Origin: Gossypium raimondii
Lineage: Eukaryota; Streptophyta; Magnoliopsida; Malvales; Malvaceae
Length of the DNA stretch: 64,000 nucleotides
Direction: 5' to 3'
Assembly (NCBI RefSeq): GCF_025698545.1
Contig: NC_068570.1
Location: 3,162,001-3,226,000 of the forward strand
Part shown: positions 12,346 through 21,810 of the stretch, piece after piece
Layout: each line of letters starts with the position of its first letter
How positions within the stretch are numbered: the first letter of the stretch is position 1
Program-made: the position numbers and the translations under genes
The notes under the pieces: model-generated
Seen by the model: the letters and a program-made list of their open reading frames with translations, nothing else
Database searches by the model: none
Told to the model about the DNA's origin: nothing

Positions 12346-13563
12346 CCGAAATAGTTAATATAATCTAATTTAATTCCGTAAATTACGTAAATAACAAATA
12401 ACAATTTTTTTACCATATCATTAACATTTTTGATATGTGATCATCATTATTAATCAAAGAACCTATTTAGAAATCTACAATTTAAAAAAAAAGAATTTAA
12501 TTGGTTTGTTGCAAAAAACAAAGTACGATAGGTAAATAATTTGGATTTTATGATAAATATAATAATATAATAATATAATTACAATAAAAATCTCATAAAT
12601 TCCAATATTTTATCTACATAAAAATTATTTTAGTTTACAGTAATAATATAATTAAAATAAACCAAAATTATCTAAACAAATAAAACATACGAATCCAAAA
12701 ATAAAGCAGAAACATAATTGTTTAGTTTCTTTCAAACAACCTATAAAAATATATAAAACCAAAATCAATCAACATCTCAATAAATCAAAAAATATCAAAT
12801 AAATAAAAAAATACATTCATAACAAATCACAATAAACATTAAACTAAATAAATAATTAACCTAATCATAAATTACTAATAAAATAAATTTAAAATAAATT
12901 TAAAAACATAAAAATTACATTAATAACCTAATAAATCACAATAAACATTAAACTAAACAAACATTTTATAATAGTTCTTGACAAAATAACTTTAAAATAA
13001 ATTAAAAACAGCATAAAAATCACAATAAAAAAACTAAACAATACTAACAAAATAATTTATAACAATTCCTTCTATTTGAAAAGAAACAAAAATATCTCAT
13101 CCTTATCTTTTTCTTCTCCTCTTCTTCTCCACTGCTGTTGTTTTCTTATCTTTTTTTTAACCGTTTCTCTTCTTCCTCTTTCTTCTCTTTCTTCCCGTGG
13201 TCTGAGGATGGGACTAGATAGTGTTAACGGATGAGACTGAAGCCTGGCACCAATATCACCTGTCAGGGAGGAGTGACTAGTGCCGCCTACCTACCTGGCA
13301 CCATCTCCTACTGACTTATACTCGTATTTTATAATTGGGTTTAGTATAAACTTGTATATTTTAAGTGTCGCCAATCATAATGGCGTGACCCATTAAAATA
13401 TTAATTCTTTTACATAAAACTATTTTCTAAAAAAAAAAAAGAAAAAGAAAGAAGAAGCTATGCATCATCCTCCATCCCTCAAACATTCTATTTTCATATA
13501 TAATTGGACATACCATTTTTCGAATTTAATTTTTTATTTTATAATATTGGTGTAAAAAAGAAA
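12346..13563. other. AT-rich spacer, probable flank of the MULE-PMD element
   Basis: No gene is seen. 12360-13130 is extremely A-rich. 13200-13330 carries GTGCCGCC/GGCACC-rich text (for example CTAGTGCCGCCTACC) resembling the arms of the long-TIR element at 39640-41055. It may be leader or terminal sequence of the MULE-PMD element. No terminal inverted repeat could be fixed by eye. Confidence 0.4.
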
Positions 13564-14360
13564 GGGTAAACTACACCCATGGTCACTTTTGTTTACCTTA
13601 GGTTACATTTCAGTCACTTATGTTTGAAATGTTACGTTTTAGTCACTTACGTTATTGTGTTGTAACATTTTAGTCACTGAGCCGTTAATTGTCGTTAATG
13701 GTGTAATGGTAGTGACGTGTACGTTAAATTATCATTTCAAACAAAAATGTTAGGTTAAATTATACAATTGGTCCCCATAATTTTTCGTTTTGAGCAATTT
13801 AATTCTTTTATGTTCTTTTAACTTTCTTTCTTTATTTTCTTTATTTTCCATTCTCTTCTGCTTCTCGCTCTGCTTTCCTACCTTCTTTATTTCTTTTAAC
13901 ATACCAGGAAGTCGAATTGGTAGTGAAGAAAGAAGCATGGTATGGGTTTATGGGTTTTGGTTATAGGCAAATGATGATAGTCGACTTCCTACTTCTTTTT
14001 TCACTGCCAATTCGACTTCCTAATATGTTAAAAGAAATAAGAAAGATATGAAAATAGAGGGAGAAACAAAAGAGAATGGAAAAAAAAAGAAATTTTAAAG
14101 AACATAAAAGAAAAAAAATTAAACTACTTAAAACGAAAAAAATATGGGGATCAATTGTATAATTTAACCTAAAATTTTGTTTGAAATGATGATTTAACGT
14201 GCCATGTCAGCTTACCGTTACACCATTAACGACGATTAACGGCTCAGTGACTAAAATGTTACAACATGATAACGTAAATGACTAAAACGTAACATTTCAA
14301 ATATAAGTGACTAAAACGTAACCCAAAGTAAACAAAAGTGACCATGGATGTAGTTTACCC
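13564..14360. mobile_element. MULE-type foldback MITE (797 bp) with perfect 9-bp target duplication
   Basis: The two halves are near-perfect inverted copies around about 13960. The left starts GGGTAAACTACACCCATGG and the right ends with its complement TAGTTTACCC. The 9 bases AAAAAGAAA occur directly on both sides (13555-13563 and 14361-14369). A 9-bp duplication with long inverted arms is the hallmark of Mutator-like non-autonomous elements. The open frame in its left arm is not a gene. It ends 112 bp beyond the stop codon of the BAHD gene and may fall in that gene's 3' UTR. Confidence 0.9.
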
Positions 14361-14471
14361 AAAAAGAAAAGAAGCCTTGTTTTGCATAACAATAATAGAT
14401 TAGGTGCCATAAAGGAAAAATAGGGATATCCACCCATTTTAGAACGTGGAAAGCATTAAATAAGTCTGACA

Positions 14472-15788
14472 TTAGTTGTTAAGAATAGCATCCATGAACT
14501 CTTCGTCATTTCCCAAAGCATTCAATGTCTCGGGGGAAAGACATGCTTCAACATCAATACTACCTTCTTCAGCTCCACAAAACAAAGTTATTTTTCCATC
14601 AAATTTATTTGCCGACCCAGATCTTACAGCTATTGGCTTTCCCCATCCAAAATCATTACCATACATGTCGAACCGAGGTGAACTGCTAGTGGCCAAAGTC
14701 CGACTTGATATGGTCGAAATCTTCAACAGCTCAGGGCTTGCAATCCATGTCTCAATGAACTTGTTGAAATCTTCACCTGTATTGGCAGCAATCACCTTGT
14801 TCATTTCCAATGCTACGCTGCCAACTCCTTGTTCTAGCAGTTGTTTAACTTTCATTGTCACTTTTTGGTTCTTTACCACATTCCCAAAATACTCTTGTGG
14901 CAAATCATGTAATCTTTGTCTGCCGCCAATGATAAAGCAGTAATGGGTGTCTTCATTTGGCTCTAAATTTTTGTTGCGCATAATAGATTGCCATAGATGG
15001 GACAAGAGTGCTTGAAGTGATGAGATTTGTGCCATTTGGTTGGTGGTGCCGGTGCCGACCTCTGCATTGGCTCTTGCTTTGAGGGTTACAATGCTTTGTT
15101 TTGAGAAATGGAAAACCCTTTCTTTAAAAAGTGGCACAACAAAATCGTCAGGGAAATTCTGGACGTGAGATTTAGAAATCTGAATGGGGAAATTGATGCT
15201 ATTAAAAAACCGACGTTGAAAAACAGGGAGCTTCGGTAAGTGGATTAAACCTCTTGAAATGGCGGACCATGAGTTAAAGAAGTGCCAAAAGGATGTACCG
15301 TCGAGCACAGAATGGTTCGCCGTGATACCGATGAAAATGCCATCCACAAGCTCAGTCACTTGCACTCCGAGCAATGGGTTAGAAACGCCCTCTATGTTTT
15401 TAACACCGTTGAGTGGGAAAAACGAATGAACAATCGAAGGAACATAAACAGGTTCAATAATGTCGGAAATGGTCACTCCATTTGCTTTAGCATGGATAAA
15501 CAAGGCCCCAGTATTATTACAATCGATGAAAAACGAAACCTTTTCGTCGTCATGTTCGGTAGTGGCTAGGCGGCCCGAAAGGGGTGGAAAGTAGAGTAGA
15601 GTGTCGGAAAGAGAGTCTTTTAAGTGGTTGATAAAGGAGTTTTCATGTTGTGGTTTGGCAAAAAGGAGACCCTTTTGGACTGGACCGACTACAAGAAACT
15701 GAAGATCCCATGGAGTTAACTCAACCCTCAGTTGGCTCAACTCGGCCTTGTGAATCATATCACTCGAGATATATTCAACCCCTGTCAT
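14472..15788 (-). CDS. BAHD-family acyltransferase (438 aa, single exon)
   Basis: BAHD enzymes transfer acyl groups from CoA thioesters to alcohols or amines of specialised metabolites in the cytosol. The catalytic HXXXD motif is HSVLD at residues 159-163 and the structural DFGWG motif is at 379-383. Both are intact, and 438 aa is normal for the family. The N-terminal LTPWDLQFLVVGPVQKGLLF block (residues 25-43) and the YFGN block (300-303) place it near the At3g50280/EPS1-type uncharacterised clade (family knowledge). The start is the only in-frame ATG, because the frame upstream meets a TAG without another Met. There is no intron. MULE-like MITEs lie about 110 bp downstream and 140 bp upstream. 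The donor and acceptor substrates cannot be told from sequence. Confidence 0.93.
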   Translation of the reverse strand: MTGVEYISSDMIHKAELSQLRVELTPWDLQFLVVGPVQKGLLFAKPQHENSFINHLKDSLSDTLLYFPPLSGRLATTEHDDEKVSFFIDCNNTGALFIHAKANGVTISDIIEPVYVPSIVHSFFPLNGVKNIEGVSNPLLGVQVTELVDGIFIGITANHSVLDGTSFWHFFNSWSAISRGLIHLPKLPVFQRRFFNSINFPIQISKSHVQNFPDDFVVPLFKERVFHFSKQSIVTLKARANAEVGTGTTNQMAQISSLQALLSHLWQSIMRNKNLEPNEDTHYCFIIGGRQRLHDLPQEYFGNVVKNQKVTMKVKQLLEQGVGSVALEMNKVIAANTGEDFNKFIETWIASPELLKISTISSRTLATSSSPRFDMYGNDFGWGKPIAVRSGSANKFDGKITLFCGAEEGSIDVEACLSPETLNALGNDEEFMDAILNN

Positions 15789-15861
15789 ATCTTGGATTCT
15801 TACGAGATTGGCTAATAAAAGTAGCCTTTTTAATTTATCGAGAAGCTATGGCCATTACTTA

Positions 15862-15884
15862 TGCATATATATATATACACACAA
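15862..15884 (-). promoter_or_regulatory. possible TATA region of the BAHD gene
   Basis: A TA run (TATATATATATA on the minus strand) lies 75-95 bp upstream of the BAHD start codon. This is the only TATA-like text between the gene and the MITE that begins at 15928. Function is inferred from position only. Confidence 0.35.
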
Positions 15885-15927
15885 ACATAAATACTCCGTA
15901 TGTATACCTAGTTGACAATAAACTAAT

Positions 15928-16456
15928 GGGTAAACTATACCATTAATTGCTAAACTATGAAAAAGTTGTCGTTTTAGTCATTTAATTAAAAAAATTTATT
16001 AAGATGCTCAAATTTTAAAATCGATATTATATGATTTTTTTGTTCGTACTGCTTGCATTAATCGAAAATTTTTTTTCTTAATATTTTTTAAGGTTAGTTT
16101 TTTTTTAAGAAACAACTTTAAACGTTAAGAATCCGCGAACCAAAATTTAAATAACCTGTTTCTTCAATCTTCGACATTGATCGTCAAATTGACTTGGATT
16201 TAAAGTATGTTCTTCTACTTATTGATGAATACTAATCCACTGTACCGATCGTTTAATTACCGTCTGGAATTCACTGACAGAACTTTTTAAAAAATAAAAA
16301 CGTAACAGCTCAGTGACTTAAATAAAATTTTTTAAATAGTTTATTAACTTAAATAAAAACTTTTGAATAATTCAATAACTAAATTGTAACTTTTTTAATT
16401 AAATAACCAAAATAAAAACTTAACCATAATTTAGCGACTAATGATAGAATTTACCT
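15928..16456. mobile_element. MITE (about 529 bp) upstream of the BAHD gene
   Basis: The left end GGGTAAACTATACCATTA and the right end (complement of TAATGATAGAATTTACCT) form an inverted repeat of about 32 bp. The flanks AAACTAAT (15920-15927) and AAACGAAT (16457-16464) match in 7 of 8 bases, consistent with an aged 8-9 bp target duplication. The ends resemble those of the elements at 13564, 41537 and 49290 (GGGTAAA start), which suggests one broad family. It has no coding capacity. Confidence 0.75.
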
Positions 16457-16811
16457 AAACGAATTTATTAAAGAAAAGGTTGCCAACAATGTAACCTACC
16501 ATTACCGTACGGATTTAATGCGGTGGGGTATACAATGGGCCACTAAGATATTAAATGTTTCACTATTATTAGTGATTATGGTTTAAGAGAAAGGATATTT
16601 TCTTGCCAATGAAAGTAATGGATTAGACCTATATGATAAACGTGTAGAATTTATGTACAATTTTTTCGCTAGCATTGAATTTTAGGCTAGTACTTTTTTA
16701 TTTATTTTCTCAATTGCAATAATTTTTAAATTTTCTACTTTCACGACTCATTTTTATTTCTTTGCCCTCAAAACCACCTAATTCCTATCAAAATAAGTTC
16801 TAATGATCTAG
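16457..16811. other. intergenic, nothing recognised
   Basis: AT-rich sequence between the MITE and the gag-only retrotransposon. No frame, repeat or RNA gene is seen. Confidence 0.6.
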
Positions 16812-17445
16812 TGTCACGGGCCAAAGTGCAAAGCCCGTGACCATCGCACCAAATGCATCCAATGGAGGTCTATTGCTCAGATAGGGATCATTTGGCCCAC
16901 GAGAACTGGCTTGATTCAAAGAGATATTGGAGAAGCCTGTCAGATTAAAGCCTGGTTGGCCCGATAGCGAAGAGATGGCAACTTAGGCTAATATGGTAAC
17001 TAATCTTAGAAGATAGAGTAAATCATATCTTGTAAAGATTAGATTAGATTTGATATGGCAAATCTTGTAAATCCCTAAAATCAAGGGATATAGTGAATCT
17101 CGTCTGTCGATGTAAATGTATCTTGAACATCGGTTTTGGGGGAGCTCAACTATAAATAGAGAGCCTCCCCCTCATTTGTAAATCATCCATTGTAACTTGA
17201 ATTCTTAAGAGTAATAGAATTCTTGAGCATTTACTCAAACACTTTGTATGCATTCTTTCTTTGGCTTTCTGTTGTTCTTTTGTAGCTTATTTTGGCACAA
17301 TCGTTTCCGCTATACAAATTGGTGCCTTGGAGGAGTTCTAAGGAATCCTCACTTTTGGGCGTAAAGGCTGACTTAGGCGAGTTTGGAGCGAACGGAACAC
17401 CTAAGGCCGCACGGTTTGTGAGACGAAAGGTCTAGCCCCGTGACA
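16812..17445 (+). repeat. 5' LTR of the gag-only element
   Basis: 634 bp, TGTCACGG...CCGTGACA. It has a good TATA box (TATAAATA, 17151-17158) preceded by GGGGGAGCTCAAC. Transcription should therefore begin around 17180, in the U3/R part of the LTR. The same box is kept in the 3' LTR. Confidence 0.93.
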
Positions 17446-17447
17446 AG

Positions 17448-17487
17448 TGGTATCCGAGCTAAGTTTTGAACCAAGTGGTATCCGAGC
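17448..17487 (+). other. tandemly duplicated primer-binding site
   Basis: TGGTATCCGAGC lies two bases after the 5' LTR (17448-17459). It differs at one position from TGGTATCAGAGC, the usual plant site complementary to initiator tRNA-Met. The same 12 bases recur at 17476-17487 as part of a 28-bp tandem duplication, and a decayed third copy (CTTATTCGAG) follows near 17505. Confidence 0.8.
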
Positions 17488-17536
17488 CAAGTTTTGAGCC
17501 AAGTCTTATTCGAGTTGGTTCGAAGGCACCGTTGGG

Positions 17537-19549
17537 ATGTCGAGAGAAGCATTTGAACAATTGTGGGCGAGAAAGCTTTTGAGAGAGATGTTGTCGGCTG
17601 TTGAGGAACGCGTGGGTAAACTTGAGGAGTCCATGAAGGACGCAAAAGAGTCGGGCAATGCGCTTGGGGAAAGCATTGATGACTTGAAGGAGCAATCCAG
17701 GGACTTTTTTACCGAGTGTCTCACTTCCCAAAGGGATAACGTGCGAGAGTTGCTAGATTCCCAAAGGAAGAAGCTGACGGAGAGGAACGATGCTCTCGAG
17801 GCCATGATGATGGCTTTGAAGGAGGAAACAATGGCCACGACGAGGGCTTTGAGCACAAGAATAGAGGAGCTCGAGGGAGAGCTGGCCTTGTGTCAAGCAG
17901 CCGTGGGGAAAGGAGTGACAAATGCAACACTCAATAACGAGGATGTCCCAAAGCCGAAAGAGTTTGTGGGGACAAGATCTGCATGCGATGTGGACAATTT
18001 CTTGTGGAGGATGGAGCACTACTTCCGTGCCAAAGGCATCGTGGATGATGCGGTTAAGGTAAATACTGTTTCAATGTTTCTTACTGACATTACGCTTTTA
18101 TGGTGGCGACGTAGGACCACAGATAAAAGGCAAGGGGAGATTGGGACGTGGCAAGAGTTCCAATGCGAGTTGAAGGGACAGTTTTACCCAGAGTTTGTCG
18201 AGGAGAAAGCTCGGGCAAAGTTGCAATGTATATCGCAACAAGGCACAGTAGGGGAGTATGTTCAAGAGTTCAAGGAACTCATGCTCCAAGTTTTAGAGGT
18301 GACCGAAAGAGAAGCGTTGCTTACTTTTCAGAATGGATTGAAGCCGTGGGTCAGACAGGAGGTGGAACAAAGAGGTGTCCAAAAGCTGTCGGAAGCCATG
18401 ACAGTAGTTAAGTCCGTGGTGAAGCTTGGTCTAGGGAAAGACAAGCTTGGGTCTTCCAAGTCCGATGGAAGGTGCGTATGTGAAATGGATCACAAGGAAG
18501 ATAGAGTTGATGGCCAGGGCAACAGTGACAATGGTGGTAATGGGAAACCACGAGTTGGGAAGAAGAAACCCAAGAGAAAAAGGGACAAGCTAAAATGCTT
18601 TCTCTGTGACGGTCCACACATGTTGAAGAAATGTCCGAGAAAATTCGCGCTTAAGGAGAAGCCGGTGGGTAAGGCCTTGGTATTTGGTTCGATCGCAAGG
18701 GGTGTCGAAGCCAACGAGGCTGAAAGCGAGAAGAAGCCAGTAGAGTGCTTCTTGTGTCAGGGTCCGCATAGGTTGCGGAAGTGTCCGAGGAAGTCTGTCA
18801 TCGAAGGGAACGATGGAGTAGACAGGGAGCCCAAGAAGCTTGGTTCGGGCAAAGGAAAAGCCGAAGCCAAGAGGGCAAAGAGGAGCAAAAAGAAGCAAGT
18901 TAAGTGCTTCTTGTGCCGTGGTCCGCATGAGTTGCGGAACTGTCCAAAGCAAGCCGGAGTCGAAAGAAAGGCAACGTCTGAGCTTGGTGAGTCGTCGGAG
19001 GGGCTTCCACTCAAGGAAGAGGTGAGTTTGTCATCGAACTTAGTGGAGAAAGTTGCAATGAAAACAGTAAAGTTGGGACCAATGAGGCTCAAGCTGAGTG
19101 AAGCGTCAGAGTTGGCCGAGTCATCGACAAGGCTTCCACCTATGAGAGAGGTGGGTGGTGCATCGGACTTCAAGGAAAAAGAAGTGATGCATGTGGGACA
19201 GTTGACCAGAGTAAATGCGACGAGTAGGACGATTCGAGTGAATAAGCAACGTAAGCCGAAGCAAAAGTCCCGAAGGAAGGGAGAGGCTAAGGCGTCGAGA
19301 CGAGACCGAGACGAATCAAGTCAGTGCCATTCGGAAGTCGCAACGAGGACGTTGCGAGATTGGGTGGGGGAGAATGTCACGGGCCAAAGTGCAAAGCCCG
19401 TGACCATCGCACCAAATGCATCCAATAGAGGTCTATTGCACAGATGGGGATCATTTGGCCCACGAGAACTGGCCCGATTCAAAGGGATATTGGAGAAGCC
19501 TGTCAGATTAGAGCCTGGTTGGCCCGATAGCGAAGAGATGGCAACTTAG
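17537..19549 (+). CDS. retrotransposon Gag polyprotein with three zinc knuckles (670 aa)
   Basis: Gag forms the cytoplasmic virus-like particle and binds element RNA. Seen in order: an N-terminal acidic and basic coiled coil (residues about 15-115); a Ty3/gypsy-type gag domain (about 145-290, including NFLWRMEHYFRAKG and LLTFQNGLKPWVRQEV); a Lys-rich linker; then three zinc knuckles of form CX2CX3HX4C starting at residues 354, 404 and 457 (CFLCDGPHMLKKC, CFLCQGPHRLRKC, CFLCRGPHELRNC). After a Ser/Arg-rich tail the frame crosses into the 3' LTR at 19375, and its last 58 codons are LTR-encoded. The ATG at 17537 is the first after the primer-binding region and opens directly into the coiled coil. 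The whole frame is intact despite about 4% LTR divergence. No protease or polymerase follows. Confidence 0.9.
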   Translation: MSREAFEQLWARKLLREMLSAVEERVGKLEESMKDAKESGNALGESIDDLKEQSRDFFTECLTSQRDNVRELLDSQRKKLTERNDALEAMMMALKEETMATTRALSTRIEELEGELALCQAAVGKGVTNATLNNEDVPKPKEFVGTRSACDVDNFLWRMEHYFRAKGIVDDAVKVNTVSMFLTDITLLWWRRRTTDKRQGEIGTWQEFQCELKGQFYPEFVEEKARAKLQCISQQGTVGEYVQEFKELMLQVLEVTEREALLTFQNGLKPWVRQEVEQRGVQKLSEAMTVVKSVVKLGLGKDKLGSSKSDGRCVCEMDHKEDRVDGQGNSDNGGNGKPRVGKKKPKRKRDKLKCFLCDGPHMLKKCPRKFALKEKPVGKALVFGSIARGVEANEAESEKKPVECFLCQGPHRLRKCPRKSVIEGNDGVDREPKKLGSGKGKAEAKRAKRSKKKQVKCFLCRGPHELRNCPKQAGVERKATSELGESSEGLPLKEEVSLSSNLVEKVAMKTVKLGPMRLKLSEASELAESSTRLPPMREVGGASDFKEKEVMHVGQLTRVNATSRTIRVNKQRKPKQKSRRKGEAKASRRDRDESSQCHSEVATRTLRDWVGENVTGQSAKPVTIAPNASNRGLLHRWGSFGPRELARFKGILEKPVRLEPGWPDSEEMAT

Positions 19550-20008
19550 GCTAATATGGTAACTAATCTTAGAAGATGGAGTAAATCATATCTTGTAAAG
19601 ATTAGATTAGATTTGATATGGCAAATCTTGTAAATCCCTAAAATCAAGGGATATAGTGAATCTCGTCCGTCGATGTAAATGTATCTTGACTGTCGGTTTT
19701 GGGGGAGCTCAACTATAAATAGAGAGCCTCCCCCTCATTTGTAAATCATCCATTGTAACTTGAATTCTTAAGAGTAATAGATTTCTTGAGCATTTACTCA
19801 AACACTTTGTGTGCATTCTTTCTTTGGCTTTCTGTTGTTCTTTTGTAGCTTCTTTTGGCACAATCGCTTCCGCTATACAAATTGGTGCCTTGGAGGAGTT
19901 CTAAGAAATCCTCACTTTTGGGCGTAAAGGCTGACTTAGGCGAGTTTGGAGCAAACGGATCGCCTAAGGCCACAAGGTTTGCGAGACGAAAGGTCTAGCC
20001 CCGTGACA
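19375..20008 (+). repeat. 3' LTR of the gag-only element
   Basis: 634 bp, the same length as the 5' LTR, starting right after the purine tract. The TATA box is at 19714-19721. The first 175 bp are translated as the end of gag. The 61-codon frame beginning at 19946 is chance and runs out of the element. Confidence 0.93.
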
Positions 20009-20765
20009 CTAGAACCAACTTGGAAACCAAAAAATGGGTTTGATCCTTACGGTTCATTGATCCCCTCTAGCAAGTTCACCTTGAATATGCTTGAGGTATC
20101 TGAATGTGTTGCAAGAATCGTCGATGTTTGAATTGGGGGCTTAAATCAGTTTATATCTTTCAGTTTAAGTTGTTGAGTAATATAATTAAGGAACTAGGAA
20201 TGACAGGAAGATTCAGATGCATAATTCAAAGATAAGGGAAGTTGGGGAATCGATATAATCGAATGCAGGATATCTATTCGTTGCCGAGACACCTTAATAA
20301 ATAGAAATGTGACGTCAAAAGAGAATCAAGAAGTGTGGCACATAGTTTATGAATAATATTCAACGACATGCATATATCAAAACAAATCAAGCTTTAAAGT
20401 TCATCGCTTGAGTTATTATAAATCCAAAATACGATCATTAATTTATACACATGACCAACGAATACCAATTAACCAAAATCATTAAGGACTTATAAAACTT
20501 CTTAAGGCTAGGTACATGCCATTTATAATCTTAATTTCAAAAGAGCATTACATACACCGTAATGAGTTGAGCTTGAGTACTAAATGCTATGAACCTCACA
20601 AGTTAGTCAAAAGTCTACTTAATACCTACGCATGGAAACAAACATATTTGCAATTTGCATACTGAGCAACATAATTCAAATTCAAACACATAAAAGTATT
20701 AAGTAAACAAGCATACTAAAATAAAATTATAACATATCTTAACCAAGTTTCATACCAATGAATAA
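20009..20765. other. intergenic, nothing recognised
   Basis: AT-rich sequence right of the gag-only element. No gene, RNA or clear repeat is seen. Confidence 0.55.
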
Positions 20766-21070
20766 TTGTAACATCTGCGTTTTAACTTGGATTTAGGTAC
20801 AATAATGGATCGAGTTAGGAATTATAGGAGAATTCTTGAAATAGAACAATAGGAATTTTGAGTATTAAATTAGGAAGTATTTAAACCCGATATGAGATTA
20901 GCAAATACTCCTTAGATAGGAAAATTTTAAATAGATGTATTGACTAAATTGAAAGAGTAGAGAAATTGTTGTGGCCAAAGTAGGAAAAATATAAAAAGTT
21001 AGGAGATACATAGTAGTAGTGGAAAGAAAGGGAGGATTAAGAAGAAATTTTACTCAAAAATAGTTATGAG

Positions 21071-21242
21071 TCATCCAAGGAATTATAAAAGATGAAAACG
21101 ATAAGATGGTAATTAGTCAAGTAGATATTTTGGACATAATGATTAGACTAAAGTGTCATCCAAGGAATTATAAAAGATGAAAATGATAAGATGATAATTA
21201 GTCAAGTAGATATTTTTAGACATAATGATTAAGACTAAAGTG
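21071..21242 (+). repeat. 85-bp tandem duplication
   Basis: Two adjacent copies start TCATCCAAGGAATTATAAAA at 21071 and 21156. They run to CATAATGATTA(A)GACTAAAGTG and differ at only a few bases. The sequence is non-coding. Confidence 0.9.
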
Positions 21243-21810
21243 TAAAGATGGATGTCTTAAGGACTTATTAGCAATTTGACATTTTTAATAAAAAATCATG
21301 AGATATTTTTATGGAATGGTGTAGAAAGTAGGAGAAAACACGAAAATTTATCATCTTATTACCAAGCCCATATCACTTTCATATCTATCTTTACCCTATC
21401 TTTTGTTTTTATTTCCTTTGTATCCTTTCTCCGTTGTTGCACAAACCAAGCTCAAAACCATCCTTTTTCTTTAGGATTTCTTTTGTAAACACTATAAATA
21501 AGGCTAGTGAGCATCTTAATCTCATGAGAGAACCCCCATAGATGTGTTAAAAGGAGAGAAAAAACAAGAGTTAGGGTTTGGGGTTTTCAAGGGGTTAAGG
21601 TAAGAGATGATGAAATTATCATGCCATATATGTTTATTTTCATAATCTAACATAGAAGAGTTATTTGATTTTAGTTTTAACTTATAAATATTATATGTTT
21701 TGTATGAAATTGAAGAAAAAGAAAAGAAGGGAGAGGATAAAATTGAATGAAAAGGAAAGAAGAAGGCTAAGGAATGAAGGAAGAAAGAAATACATCATCT
21801 TAACCCTTTT

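Larger units (their letters stand above)
16812..20008 (+). mobile_element. complete gag-only LTR retrotransposon (TR-GAG type, 3197 bp)
   Basis: Two direct LTRs of equal length (634 bp) begin TGTCACGG and end CCGTGACA. They flank a primer-binding site, one long gag frame and a purine tract (TGGGTGGGGGAGAA, 19361-19374). CTAG flanks both ends (16808-16811 and 20009-20012), giving a 4-bp target duplication. There is no protease, RT, RNase H or integrase, and the internal region (1929 bp) has no room for them. It must use enzymes from another gypsy element. This matches the published class of terminal-repeat retrotransposons with a GAG domain (TR-GAG). By hand alignment I count roughly two dozen differences between the LTRs (about 4%), so it is moderately young. 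Confidence 0.92.

Noticed and set aside
15282-15946. Plus-strand frames of 95 and 98 codons across the BAHD gene
   Set aside because: Antisense shadows of the acyltransferase, which has intact catalytic motifs on the other strand.
17373-19173. Many minus-strand frames across gag
   Set aside because: Shadows of the intact gag frame in a locally GC-richer region. No domain is recognisable.
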